From Prevotellaceae bacterium UBA2744 (GTDB taxonomy: Bacteria; Bacteroidota; Bacteroidia; Bacteroidales; Bacteroidaceae), in NCBI GenBank assembly GCA_002353575.1, contig DEJQ01000006.1:1-57240 (forward strand): 57,240 nucleotides of DNA. Reading direction: 5' to 3'. The number at the start of each line of letters is the position of its first letter. Within the stretch, counting starts at the first letter, position 1. Of the stretch, positions 7,971 through 16,492 are shown in pieces. Made by a program: the position numbers and the translations under genes. Below the pieces are notes generated by a model. That model saw only the letters and a program-made list of their open reading frames with translations. It made no database searches and was not told the DNA's origin.

Positions 7971-10900
7971 ATGGGTAAAGAAAAGAAATTTGTTACTCTT
8001 GATGGTAATACCGCTGCTGCTCATATCGCGTATATGTTCTCAGAGGTAGCTGCCATCTACCCTATCACTCCATCATCTCCAATGGCTGAGCATGTGGATG
8101 AGTGGGCTGTTCAAGGTCGCAAGAATCTCTTTGGCGACACAGTTCTGGTACAGGAAATGCAGTCAGAGGCTGGTGCAGCAGGTGCTGTTCACGGTTCTCT
8201 TCAGGCTGGTGCCCTCACTACTACATTTACTGCATCACAGGGACTCCTGCTGATGATTCCAAACATGTATAAGATTGCAGGTGAGTTGCTTCCATCTGTA
8301 TTCCACGTATCTGCACGTACGGTAGCAAGCCACTCACTCTGTATCTTCGGTGACCACGGTGACGTGATGGCTTGTCGTCAGACTGGTTTCGCAATGCTTT
8401 GCGAAGGCAGTGTGCAGGAAGTAATGGACCTGGCTGCCGTAGCTCACCTCGCTGCGCTCGACACTCGCGTTCCATTCATCAACTTCTTCGACGGTTTCCG
8501 TACTTCTCACGAATACCACAAGGTGGAGGAGATGGATATGGAAGATATCCGTCCGCTCGTTCCGATGGACAAGGTGGCTGAGTTCCGTGCACGTGCCCTC
8601 ACCCCGGAGAAGCCGGAGGCTAAGGGTATGGCTGAGAACCCGGAGACATTCTTCGCTCACCGCGAGTCTTGCAACCAATTCTACGACAAGGTTGTAGAGT
8701 CAGTAGAGAAGTACATGGCTGCAATCTCTAAGATTACAGGCCGCGAATATAAGCCATTCACATATTACGGAGCTGAGGATGCTACTGAAGTAATCATCCT
8801 GATGGGTTCTGCTACAGAAGCTGCACGCGAGGCTATCGACTATGCTAATGCCAACGGCAAGAAGTATGGTATGGTAAGCGTTCACCTGTATCGCCCATTC
8901 TCTGTAGAGCTTCTGCTCGCTTCTGTTCCAAAGACAGTTAAGCGCATCGCTGTGCTCGACCGTACTAAGGAGCCGGGTGCTAACGGCGAGCCTCTCTACC
9001 TCGACGTGAAGGATGCTTTCTACGGACAGGAGAATGCTCCGCTTATCGTTGGCGGCCGCTACGGACTGGGTTCTGCAGACGTTACTCCGACAATGATTCT
9101 TTCTGTATATAAGAATCTGGAACTGAAGGAGCCAAAGAACCACTTCACTCTGGGTATTGTGGATGATGTTACATTCCATTCTCTCCCACTCGACGAGGAA
9201 ATGGCTCTCGGCGGCGAAGGCATCTTCGAGGCTAAGTTCTTCGGACTCGGTGCTGACGGTACTGTAGGTGCAAACAAGAACTCTGTGAAGATTATCGGTG
9301 AGAACACTAACAAGTATTGCCAGGCATACTTCTCATACGACTCTAAGAAGTCAGGAGGTTTCACTTGTTCACACCTCCGTTTCGGTGACACTCCTATCCG
9401 TTCTACATACCAGATCAAGACTCCTAACTTCGTAGCTTGTCACGTTCAGGCATACCTCCGTATGTATGATGTGCTGCGCGGTCTGCGTCAGAACGGCCAG
9501 TTCCTGCTCAACACTATTTGGGACGGCGACGACCTGGTGAAAAACCTGCCGAACAACGTGAAGAAGTACTTCGCTGAGAAGAACATCACAGTTTATTATA
9601 TCAACGCAACTAAGATTGCACAGGAAATCGGTCTTGGCAACCGTACGAACACAATCCTGCAGTCTGCATTCTTCCGCATCACTCAGGTTATCCCTGTAGA
9701 GCTCGCTGTAGAACAGATGAAGAAGGCTATCGTGAAGTCTTACGGCAAGAAGGGTGAAGACGTCGTAAACATGAACTATGCAGCCGTTGACCGCGGTGGC
9801 GAGTACAAGCAGCTCACCGTTGATCCGGCTTGGGCTAACCTGCCAGCTGACCCAGAGGTTGAAAGCAACGACCCAGACTTCGTGAAGAACCTCGTTCGTC
9901 CTATCAATGCACAGAACGGCGACCTTCTGCCGGTATCTGCTTACAAGGGCTACGAAGACGGTATGTGGGAACAGGGCACTGCTGCCTACGAGAAGCGTGG
10001 TGTGGCTGCACTCGTTCCGGCTTGGGACAGCGAGAACTGTATCCAGTGTAACAAGTGTGCATTCGTTTGTCCTCACGCAGCTATCCGCCCATTCGTCATG
10101 GACGACAAGGAGGCTGCAGGCATCGACGCTGCCAAGCTCGACATGCTGGCTCCGGCACAGCTGAAGGGCATGAAGTTCCGTATGCAGGTCAGCGTCATGG
10201 ACTGTCTGGGTTGCGGCAACTGTGTTGACGTATGTCCGGGCAAGAAGGGCAACAAGGCTCTGAAGATGGTTTCTCTCGAAACTCAGCTTCCAGAGGCTAA
10301 GAACTGGGAATACTGCGTGAAGAACGTTGCTTCGAAGCAGGATCTCATCGACATCAAGGCAAACCCACGCGTGAGCCAGTTTGCTCAGCCACTCTTCGAG
10401 TTCTCGGGTGCTTGTTCTGGTTGTGGTGAGACTCCATACGTGAAGCTCATCTCTCAGCTCTTCGGTGACCGCGAGATCGTAGCAAACGCTACAGGTTGTT
10501 CTTCTATCTACTCTGGTTCTATCCCATCAACTCCATACACTAAGAACGCAAAGGGTCAGGGTCCGGCATGGTCAAACTCTCTGTTCGAGGACTTCTGCGA
10601 ATACGGTCTCGGTATGACTCTCGCCAACAAGAAGATGCGCGCACGTATCGTCACTCTGCTCGAAGAGATGATTGCAAGCGACAAGACTTCTGAGGGTTAC
10701 AAGGAGGCAGCTAAGGAATGGATTGCAGGCAAGGACGACGCAGATGCTTCTAAGGCAGCAGCAGCTAAGCTTGTTCCGTTCATCAACGAAGGCCGCCAGA
10801 ACGGCTGTCCGGTTTGCAAGCAGCTCAGCGAGCTCTCCCACTACCTCGTCAAGCGCAGCCAGTGGATCATCGGCGGCGACGGTGCTTCTTACGACATCGG

Positions 10901-11525
10901 CTACGGCGGTCTCGACCACGCACTCGCATCGGGCGAAGACATCAACATCTTCGTAATCGACACTGAGGTTTACTCTAACACAGGCGGTCAGTCTTCAAAG
11001 GCTACTCCAATCGGTGCCATCGCACAGTTCGCAGCCGGCGGTAAGCGCATCACAAAGAAAGACCTCGGTCTGATGCAGTCAACTTACGGCTACGTATATG
11101 TTGCCCAGATTGCAATGGGTGCCGACAACGCTCAGTGTCTGAAGGCTCTGCGCGAAGCTGAGGCATACCCAGGTCCGTCACTCGTCATCGCATACGCTCC
11201 ATGTATCAACCACGGTCTGAAGGCTAAGGGCGGCATGGGCAAGAGCCAGGCTGAAGAGGCTAAGGCTGTAGAGTGCGGTTACTGGCACCTGTGGCGCTTC
11301 GACCCGCGTCTTGCTGAACAGGGCAAGAACCCATTCCAGCTCGACTCTAAGGAGCCACAGTGGGATAAGTTCCAGGACTTCCTCGACGGCGAGGTTCGTT
11401 ACCTCTCACTCAAGAAGGTTAAGCCGACAGAGGCTCAGGAACTCTTCGACGCTGCAAAGAAGGCTGCTCAGCACCGCTACGCTACATACGTACGCATGAG
11501 CAAGATCGACTACTCAGCTGAATAA
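7971..11525 (+). CDS. nifJ: Pyruvate:ferredoxin (flavodoxin) oxidoreductase, single-chain
   Basis: Oxidises pyruvate and CoA to acetyl-CoA and CO2, passing electrons to ferredoxin or flavodoxin; central to anaerobic fermentation. At 1184 residues it has full homodimeric PFOR length. The N-terminal thiamine domain (ITPSSPMAEHVDEWA) is followed by the middle gamma/CoA domains. The two-cluster ferredoxin insert has CIQCNKCAFVCP near 688 and CLGCGNCVDVCP near 744. The C-terminal TPP domain (GCGETPYVKL, then GDGASYDIGYGGLDH) coordinates a further cluster. A perfect terminator follows. The 145 bases upstream contain no clear -7/-33 pair. Its reduced ferredoxin is a plausible electron source for the Rnf complex at 19.8-25.2 kb. 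Confidence 0.96.
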   Translation: MGKEKKFVTLDGNTAAAHIAYMFSEVAAIYPITPSSPMAEHVDEWAVQGRKNLFGDTVLVQEMQSEAGAAGAVHGSLQAGALTTTFTASQGLLLMIPNMYKIAGELLPSVFHVSARTVASHSLCIFGDHGDVMACRQTGFAMLCEGSVQEVMDLAAVAHLAALDTRVPFINFFDGFRTSHEYHKVEEMDMEDIRPLVPMDKVAEFRARALTPEKPEAKGMAENPETFFAHRESCNQFYDKVVESVEKYMAAISKITGREYKPFTYYGAEDATEVIILMGSATEAAREAIDYANANGKKYGMVSVHLYRPFSVELLLASVPKTVKRIAVLDRTKEPGANGEPLYLDVKDAFYGQENAPLIVGGRYGLGSADVTPTMILSVYKNLELKEPKNHFTLGIVDDVTFHSLPLDEEMALGGEGIFEAKFFGLGADGTVGANKNSVKIIGENTNKYCQAYFSYDSKKSGGFTCSHLRFGDTPIRSTYQIKTPNFVACHVQAYLRMYDVLRGLRQNGQFLLNTIWDGDDLVKNLPNNVKKYFAEKNITVYYINATKIAQEIGLGNRTNTILQSAFFRITQVIPVELAVEQMKKAIVKSYGKKGEDVVNMNYAAVDRGGEYKQLTVDPAWANLPADPEVESNDPDFVKNLVRPINAQNGDLLPVSAYKGYEDGMWEQGTAAYEKRGVAALVPAWDSENCIQCNKCAFVCPHAAIRPFVMDDKEAAGIDAAKLDMLAPAQLKGMKFRMQVSVMDCLGCGNCVDVCPGKKGNKALKMVSLETQLPEAKNWEYCVKNVASKQDLIDIKANPRVSQFAQPLFEFSGACSGCGETPYVKLISQLFGDREIVANATGCSSIYSGSIPSTPYTKNAKGQGPAWSNSLFEDFCEYGLGMTLANKKMRARIVTLLEEMIASDKTSEGYKEAAKEWIAGKDDADASKAAAAKLVPFINEGRQNGCPVCKQLSELSHYLVKRSQWIIGGDGASYDIGYGGLDHALASGEDINIFVIDTEVYSNTGGQSSKATPIGAIAQFAAGGKRITKKDLGLMQSTYGYVYVAQIAMGADNAQCLKALREAEAYPGPSLVIAYAPCINHGLKAKGGMGKSQAEEAKAVECGYWHLWRFDPRLAEQGKNPFQLDSKEPQWDKFQDFLDGEVRYLSLKKVKPTEAQELFDAAKKAAQHRYATYVRMSKIDYSAE

Positions 11526-11548
11526 TCCTAAACTCACATAAACAGAAG

Positions 11549-11586
11549 CGGGATGCCAAGCACGTTTTGGCATCCCGTTTTTTTTT
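11549..11586 (+). terminator. Rho-independent terminator after nifJ
   Basis: An 11-bp GC-rich stem (11549-11559 with 11567-11577) with a 7-base loop and a long T run from 11578. Confidence 0.93.
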
Positions 11587-11778
11587 GTGGAAAATGAAAT
11601 ATACAGCGCGACCATGCCGTTCCACTGACGGATGAACTGCCCGTATGGCTGCGGATTGTCGGACGCAAAAAACCTCGTGGCTGAAGCATTTTAGCATGTG
11701 CATCACTTAATAAAAATTAAATTTACAGTGAATGTGAAATTTGTCTATCCGACAGAGCCATTTTTTATAGAAAATACG

Positions 11779-11786
11779 TAACTTTG
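11779..11786 (+). promoter_or_regulatory. -7 box (TAACTTTG) before the oad operon
   Basis: Exact TAnnTTTG match 75 bases before oadG. No good -33 box is at the normal distance. The 336-bp gap 11526-11861 holds only this and the nifJ terminator. Confidence 0.5.
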
Positions 11787-11861
11787 CGAGGATTTTGCGG
11801 CAACGCGGATTCATTTTTTTAATGTAGAAAGATTAAGAACCAATTATTACAAATAGAATCA

Positions 11862-12134
11862 ATGATTACAAATGACATTTTCGGAGCCCTGCAACTGATG
11901 GTAGTTGGTATGCTGACCGTATTCTGCGTACTGCTTATAGTTATCGGACTGGGTACGCTGCTGATTAAGCTGGTGAACAAATATGCACCGGAAGAAGTGA
12001 CAAACAAGAAACCTATGGCTGCTGCAACAGGTGCTGCCGGACAGATCGACGCGACGGTAAAGGCGATCATCGACGCTACCGTGGCTCAGATTACAGGCGG
12101 AAAGGGAAAAGTGAAGAACATAACAAAGTTGTAA
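11862..12134 (+). CDS. oadG: Na+-pumping decarboxylase gamma subunit (OadG family)
   Basis: A 90-residue membrane protein with one N-terminal transmembrane helix (about 10-36, VVGMLTVFCVLLIVIGLGTLL) and a short polar tail, as in OadG/MmdD. It anchors the biotin-bearing alpha subunit to the membrane beta subunit. Its place directly before the alpha and beta genes gives the order gamma-alpha-beta and supports the call, since OadG proteins conserve little sequence. Confidence 0.82.
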   Translation: MITNDIFGALQLMVVGMLTVFCVLLIVIGLGTLLIKLVNKYAPEEVTNKKPMAAATGAAGQIDATVKAIIDATVAQITGGKGKVKNITKL

Positions 12135-12153
12135 ACAAAACTCAATAAGATAA

Positions 12154-13998
12154 ATGACAATGGAAAAAGAAGTAAAATTCTCGTTGGTATTCCGTGATAT
12201 GTGGCAGAGTGCAGGTAAGTATCAGCCCCGTGTTGACCAACTGGTAAAAGTAGCACCTGCTATCATCAAAATGGGGTGTTTTGACCGCGTAGAAACTAAC
12301 GGCGGTGGTTTTGAACAAGTAAATCTGCTCTACGGAGAGAACCCAAATAAGTCTGTTCGTGCATGGACAAAGCCATTCCACGAGGCAGGCATTCAGACTC
12401 ATATGCTCGACCGCGCACTGAACGGACTGCGCATGAGCCCATGTCCAAAAGACCTTCGCAAGCTCTTCTACAAAGTGAAGAAGGCACAGGGTACCGACAT
12501 CACTCGTATCTTCTGCGGACTGAACGACCCGCGCAACGTGATTCCGTCTATCCAGTACGCAAAGGAAGCAGGCATGATTGCACAGGCTGCTCTCTGCATC
12601 ACCCACTCCCCTATCCACACAGTGGAATACTACGTGAACCTCGCAAAGAAATTCATCGATGCAGGTGCCGACGAAATCTGTCTGAAGGATATGGCAGGAA
12701 TCGGCCGTCCGGTTTCGCTCGGCAAGATCGTAGCCGGCATCAAGGCATACAAGAAAGACATCGTAATCCAGTATCACAGCCACGCAGGTCCGGGCTTCAA
12801 CATGGCTTCAATCCTCGAAGTATGTGAGGCAGGATGCGACTACGTAGATACAGGTATGTCGCCACTCTCATGGGGTACAGGTCATGCCGACATCATCGCC
12901 GTTCAGGAAATGCTGAAGGACGCAGGTTTCAAGGTAAAGGAAATCAACATGGCCGCATACATGGAAGTACGCACCCAGATTCAGGAGATGTGCGACGACT
13001 TCCTCGGATACTACATTCCGGACCTCAACCACATCAACAACTCACTGCTCGTGAAGCCGGGTCTGCCAGGCGGAATGATGGGTTCGCTCATGACCGACCT
13101 GGAAGACAACCTGAAGTCGCTGAACAAGTGGAAGGTGAAGAACGGACAGCCGGAACTCACTACCGACGAACTGCTCATCAAACTCTTCGACGAAGTAGCA
13201 TACGTATGGCCAAAGGTCGGCTACCCATGTCTCGTCACTCCATTCTCACAGTACGTGAAGAACCTCGCCCTGATGAACGTAATCCAGATGGAAAAGGGCA
13301 AGGAGCGCTGGTCGATGATTGCCGACACAATCTGGGATATGATTCTCGGCAAGGCAGGTCAGCTGCCTGGTCCGGTAGATCCGGAAATCGTTGCACTCGC
13401 GAAGAAGGAAGGCAAGGTATTCGAGACAAACGACCCGCAGTCTTACTTCCCCGACGACCTCGAAGACTACAAGAAGAAGATGCAGGAAAAGGGTTGGGAA
13501 CTCGGAGAAGACGATGAGGAACTCTTCGAATACTCAATGCACCCGGGACAGTACGAGGCATACAAGAGCGGAAAGGCAAAGGCAGACTTCGAAGCAGACC
13601 TCGCAAAGCGCAAGGCTGAGAAGAATGCTCCAAAGGGCGCAGAAGGACCGAAGACTGTAACCGTTCAAGTAAACGGCCAGAACTATAAGGTAGAGATAGC
13701 ATACGGCAACGACGTACCGGCAGCAACTGCCCAGGGCGCAGCTCCGGCAGCAGTTCCTGCAGGCGAAGGCGAAGACATCGTAGCTCCGCTGGAAGGTAAA
13801 TTCTATCTCGTGAAAGACAACTCGGAAACTCCCAAGAAAGTAGGCGACTCGGTTCAGGCAGGTGACACCCTCGGATACATCGAAGCAATGAAGACCTTCA
13901 ACGCTATCCGCGCCGACAAGGCAGGAGTCATCACAGCTATACTCGTTGCTTCGGGCGACTCAGTAGAAGAGGATGATCCAATCATGAAGATGGCGTAA
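12154..13998 (+). CDS. oadA: Oxaloacetate decarboxylase alpha subunit / pyruvate carboxylase subunit B type
   Basis: A 614-residue biotin-dependent carboxyltransferase that moves a carboxyl group from oxaloacetate (or a related acid) to biotin, for release by the Na+-pumping beta subunit. It has an HMGL-like TIM barrel (about 5-280; DRVETNGGGFE, CLKDMAG), the conserved carboxylase domain (about 300-470), an Ala/Pro-rich linker and a C-terminal biotinyl domain with the target Lys in EAMKTF near residue 577. ATG codons at 12154 and 12160 are both possible. Between oadG and oadB it forms an oadGAB operon. Methylmalonyl-CoA decarboxylase is less likely because that alpha subunit is a different family. 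Confidence 0.9.
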   Translation: MTMEKEVKFSLVFRDMWQSAGKYQPRVDQLVKVAPAIIKMGCFDRVETNGGGFEQVNLLYGENPNKSVRAWTKPFHEAGIQTHMLDRALNGLRMSPCPKDLRKLFYKVKKAQGTDITRIFCGLNDPRNVIPSIQYAKEAGMIAQAALCITHSPIHTVEYYVNLAKKFIDAGADEICLKDMAGIGRPVSLGKIVAGIKAYKKDIVIQYHSHAGPGFNMASILEVCEAGCDYVDTGMSPLSWGTGHADIIAVQEMLKDAGFKVKEINMAAYMEVRTQIQEMCDDFLGYYIPDLNHINNSLLVKPGLPGGMMGSLMTDLEDNLKSLNKWKVKNGQPELTTDELLIKLFDEVAYVWPKVGYPCLVTPFSQYVKNLALMNVIQMEKGKERWSMIADTIWDMILGKAGQLPGPVDPEIVALAKKEGKVFETNDPQSYFPDDLEDYKKKMQEKGWELGEDDEELFEYSMHPGQYEAYKSGKAKADFEADLAKRKAEKNAPKGAEGPKTVTVQVNGQNYKVEIAYGNDVPAATAQGAAPAAVPAGEGEDIVAPLEGKFYLVKDNSETPKKVGDSVQAGDTLGYIEAMKTFNAIRADKAGVITAILVASGDSVEEDDPIMKMA

Positions 13999-14039
13999 AC
14001 AGTTTTACGATTTGACTATCTACTATTTACTATTTTATT

Positions 14040-15302
14040 ATGGAACAAATATTAGAAAACCTCTACCAGATGACAGCGTTCAGCGACATCGTTGCATCTA
14101 ATGGTACATACATCATAATGTATTTACTTGCCTTCGTACTCCTGTACCTCGGCATAGTAAAGCACTTCGAGCCGCTGCTGCTCATCCCTATCGCCTTCGG
14201 TGTGCTGATTGCAAACTTCCCGGGCGGCGACATGGGTGTGTATCAGGCAGACGAAACCGGACGCATCGTTGACGCAACGGGCAAAGTGCTTACAGAAAAC
14301 ATCTGGGAAATGTCGCTCCCCGCAATCGCCCACGACCTGGGACTGATGAACTTCCTGTACTATATGCTTATCAAGACAGGATTCCTGCCACCGGTAATCT
14401 TCATGGGTGTAGGAGCACTGACCGACTTCGGACCTATGCTTCGCAATCTGCGCCTGTCTATCTTCGGCGCAGCAGCACAGCTGGGTATCTTCGCTGTACT
14501 GCTCGTAGCCGTAGGCAGCGGATTCTTCAACATCAAGGAAGCAGCAGCCCTCGGAATCATCGGCGGTGCCGACGGACCTACAGCCATCTTCACCACAATC
14601 AAGCTGGCTCCACACCTCCTGGCTCCTATCGCCATAGCTGCATACTCATACATGGCACTCGTGCCGGTAATCATTCCACTGGTCGTAAGACTGACATGCA
14701 GCGAAAAGGAACTGAAGATAAACATGAAGGAGCAGGACAAACTCTACCCTTCTACAAACAAAATGAAGAACGAGAAGGTCATCAAAATCATATTCCCGAT
14801 TGCCGTTACAACAATCGTAGCACTGCTCGTTCCGACAGCAGTCAGCCTTATCGGTATGCTGATGTTCGGTAACCTGCTGAAGGAAATCGGATCTGACACA
14901 AGCCGCCTGTTCGACACCATTTCGAACTCAATCATGAACACTGCCACCGTATTCCTCGGACTTTGCGTCGGTGCAACAATGACAGTACAGGCATTCCTCA
15001 ACTTGACAACCATCGGAATCGTCATCGGCGGTTTCTTCGCATTCGGTCTTTCTATCGCATCAGGCATCTTCATGGTGAAGATTACAAACCTGTTCTCAAA
15101 GAAGAAGATCAATCCGCTGATCGGTGCTACAGGTCTGAGTGCAGTACCTATGGCAAGCCGTGTATGCAATGAGATCTCAACCAAGTACGACCCGAAAAAC
15201 CACGTCCTGAACTACTGTATGTCATCAAACGTCAGCGGCGTAATCGGTTCTGCAGTCGCAGCAGGCGTACTCATCTCATTCCTCCAGAACATTACATTAT
15301 AA
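14040..15302 (+). CDS. oadB: Na+-translocating decarboxylase beta subunit
   Basis: A 420-residue polytopic membrane protein with about ten hydrophobic segments. It decarboxylates carboxybiotin and pumps Na+ outward. The family signature GGADGPTAIF is near residue 180, and FGPMLRN and MSSNVSGVIGSAVAAG fit the conserved channel regions. It lies 41 bases after oadA and completes the oadGAB set. The sodium gradient it builds could be used by the Rnf complex and by the NhaD-like antiporter elsewhere in this window. Confidence 0.93.
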   Translation: MEQILENLYQMTAFSDIVASNGTYIIMYLLAFVLLYLGIVKHFEPLLLIPIAFGVLIANFPGGDMGVYQADETGRIVDATGKVLTENIWEMSLPAIAHDLGLMNFLYYMLIKTGFLPPVIFMGVGALTDFGPMLRNLRLSIFGAAAQLGIFAVLLVAVGSGFFNIKEAAALGIIGGADGPTAIFTTIKLAPHLLAPIAIAAYSYMALVPVIIPLVVRLTCSEKELKINMKEQDKLYPSTNKMKNEKVIKIIFPIAVTTIVALLVPTAVSLIGMLMFGNLLKEIGSDTSRLFDTISNSIMNTATVFLGLCVGATMTVQAFLNLTTIGIVIGGFFAFGLSIASGIFMVKITNLFSKKKINPLIGATGLSAVPMASRVCNEISTKYDPKNHVLNYCMSSNVSGVIGSAVAAGVLISFLQNITL

Positions 15303-15319
15303 TCCATTTATATAACCCA

Positions 15320-15351
15320 GCCCCCTACTTCGCTTTTGCAAGTAGGTGGGC
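15320..15351 (+). promoter_or_regulatory. Hairpin between oadB and fructose-bisphosphate aldolase
   Basis: An 11-bp stem with one bulge (15320-15323 plus 15324-15330, with 15340-15346 plus 15348-15351) and a 9-base loop, 18 bases before the aldolase start. There is no adjacent T tract (a TTTTT lies ten bases on), so it could be a weak terminator, an RNA-processing point or a leader structure. Confidence 0.45.
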
Positions 15352-15369
15352 ATAAACATTTTTAGCGCT

Positions 15370-16377
15370 ATGATTAATTACAAAGATCTTGGTCTCGTAA
15401 ACACTCGAGAGATGTTTAAGAGAGCTATTGCAGGTGGATATGCTATCCCGGCATTCAACTTCAACACAATGGAACAGATGCAGGCTATCGTTATGGCTGC
15501 AGTAGAAACAAAGTCACCAGTTATCATGCAGGTAAGTAAGGGTGCACGCAACTATGCTAACGGCACAATCCTCCGCAACCTTGCAAAGGGTGCTGTAGAG
15601 TACGCAAAGGAACTCGGATGCGAAGCTCCTGAAATCGTACTCCACCTCGACCACGGAGATTCATTCGAACTCTGCAAGGACTGTATTGACAACGGTTTCT
15701 CTTCTGTCATGATCGACGGTTCTTCACTTCCATACGAAGAGAACGTTGCTCTTACAAAGAAGGTTGTTGATTATGCACACCAGTACGACGTAACTGTTGA
15801 AGCAGAACTCGGTGTACTTGCAGGTGTTGAAGACGAAGTTTCTTCTGCTGAGTCTCATTATACCAAGCCAGAAGAAGTAATCGACTTCGCTACACGTACA
15901 GGCTGCGACTCACTCGCTATCTCCATCGGTACTTCTCACGGTGCTCACAAGTTCACTCCAGAGCAGTGCACACTCGTCAACGGAGTTCTCGTTCCACCAC
16001 CATTGGCATTCGACATCCTTGCTGAAATCGAAAAGAAACTCCCTGGATTCCCAATCGTACTCCACGGCTCTTCTTCAGTTCCAATGGAAGAAGTAAACAC
16101 TATCAACAAGTACGGCGGTCACCTCGAGGCTGCTATCGGTATTCCAGAAGAGCAACTCCGCAAGGCTGCCAAGTCTGCAGTATGCAAAATCAACATCGAC
16201 TCTGACTCTCGTCTTGCCATGACAGCTGCTATCCGCAAGCACCTTGCTGAGCATCCTGGAGACTTCGACCCACGTCAGTATCTGAAGCCAGCACGTGAGA
16301 ACATGAAGAAGATGTACATCCACAAGATTGTAAACGTACTCGGTTCTGACGGCAAACTCGCTTGCTGCAACAAGTAA
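15370..16377 (+). CDS. fbaA: Fructose-bisphosphate aldolase, class II
   Basis: A 335-residue zinc-dependent aldolase that splits fructose-1,6-bisphosphate into dihydroxyacetone phosphate and glyceraldehyde-3-phosphate. Visible motifs are AFNFNTMEQ near the start, the zinc-binding HLDHGDS near residue 98, AELG near 146, and GTSHGAHKF and VLHGSSS further on. An in-frame GTG at 15346 would add eight residues, but the ATG at 15370 gives the usual N-terminus. Codon use (ctc, cgt, tct) suggests high expression, as in nifJ. A strong terminator follows. Confidence 0.95.
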   Translation: MINYKDLGLVNTREMFKRAIAGGYAIPAFNFNTMEQMQAIVMAAVETKSPVIMQVSKGARNYANGTILRNLAKGAVEYAKELGCEAPEIVLHLDHGDSFELCKDCIDNGFSSVMIDGSSLPYEENVALTKKVVDYAHQYDVTVEAELGVLAGVEDEVSSAESHYTKPEEVIDFATRTGCDSLAISIGTSHGAHKFTPEQCTLVNGVLVPPPLAFDILAEIEKKLPGFPIVLHGSSSVPMEEVNTINKYGGHLEAAIGIPEEQLRKAAKSAVCKINIDSDSRLAMTAAIRKHLAEHPGDFDPRQYLKPARENMKKMYIHKIVNVLGSDGKLACCNK

Positions 16378-16400
16378 TCGGAAACGACAACTGATAAATG

Positions 16401-16432
16401 AAAAGGAGATGGCTTTCGTCATCTCCTTTTTT
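16401..16432 (+). terminator. Rho-independent terminator after fbaA
   Basis: An 11-bp stem (16401-16411 with 16420-16430), an 8-base loop and a T run. Confidence 0.9.
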
Positions 16433-16492
16433 GTTACACCTTGGCGAATTACAAAAAAAACACCAGGCAGATTATTCTGCGCCAGAACCTTC

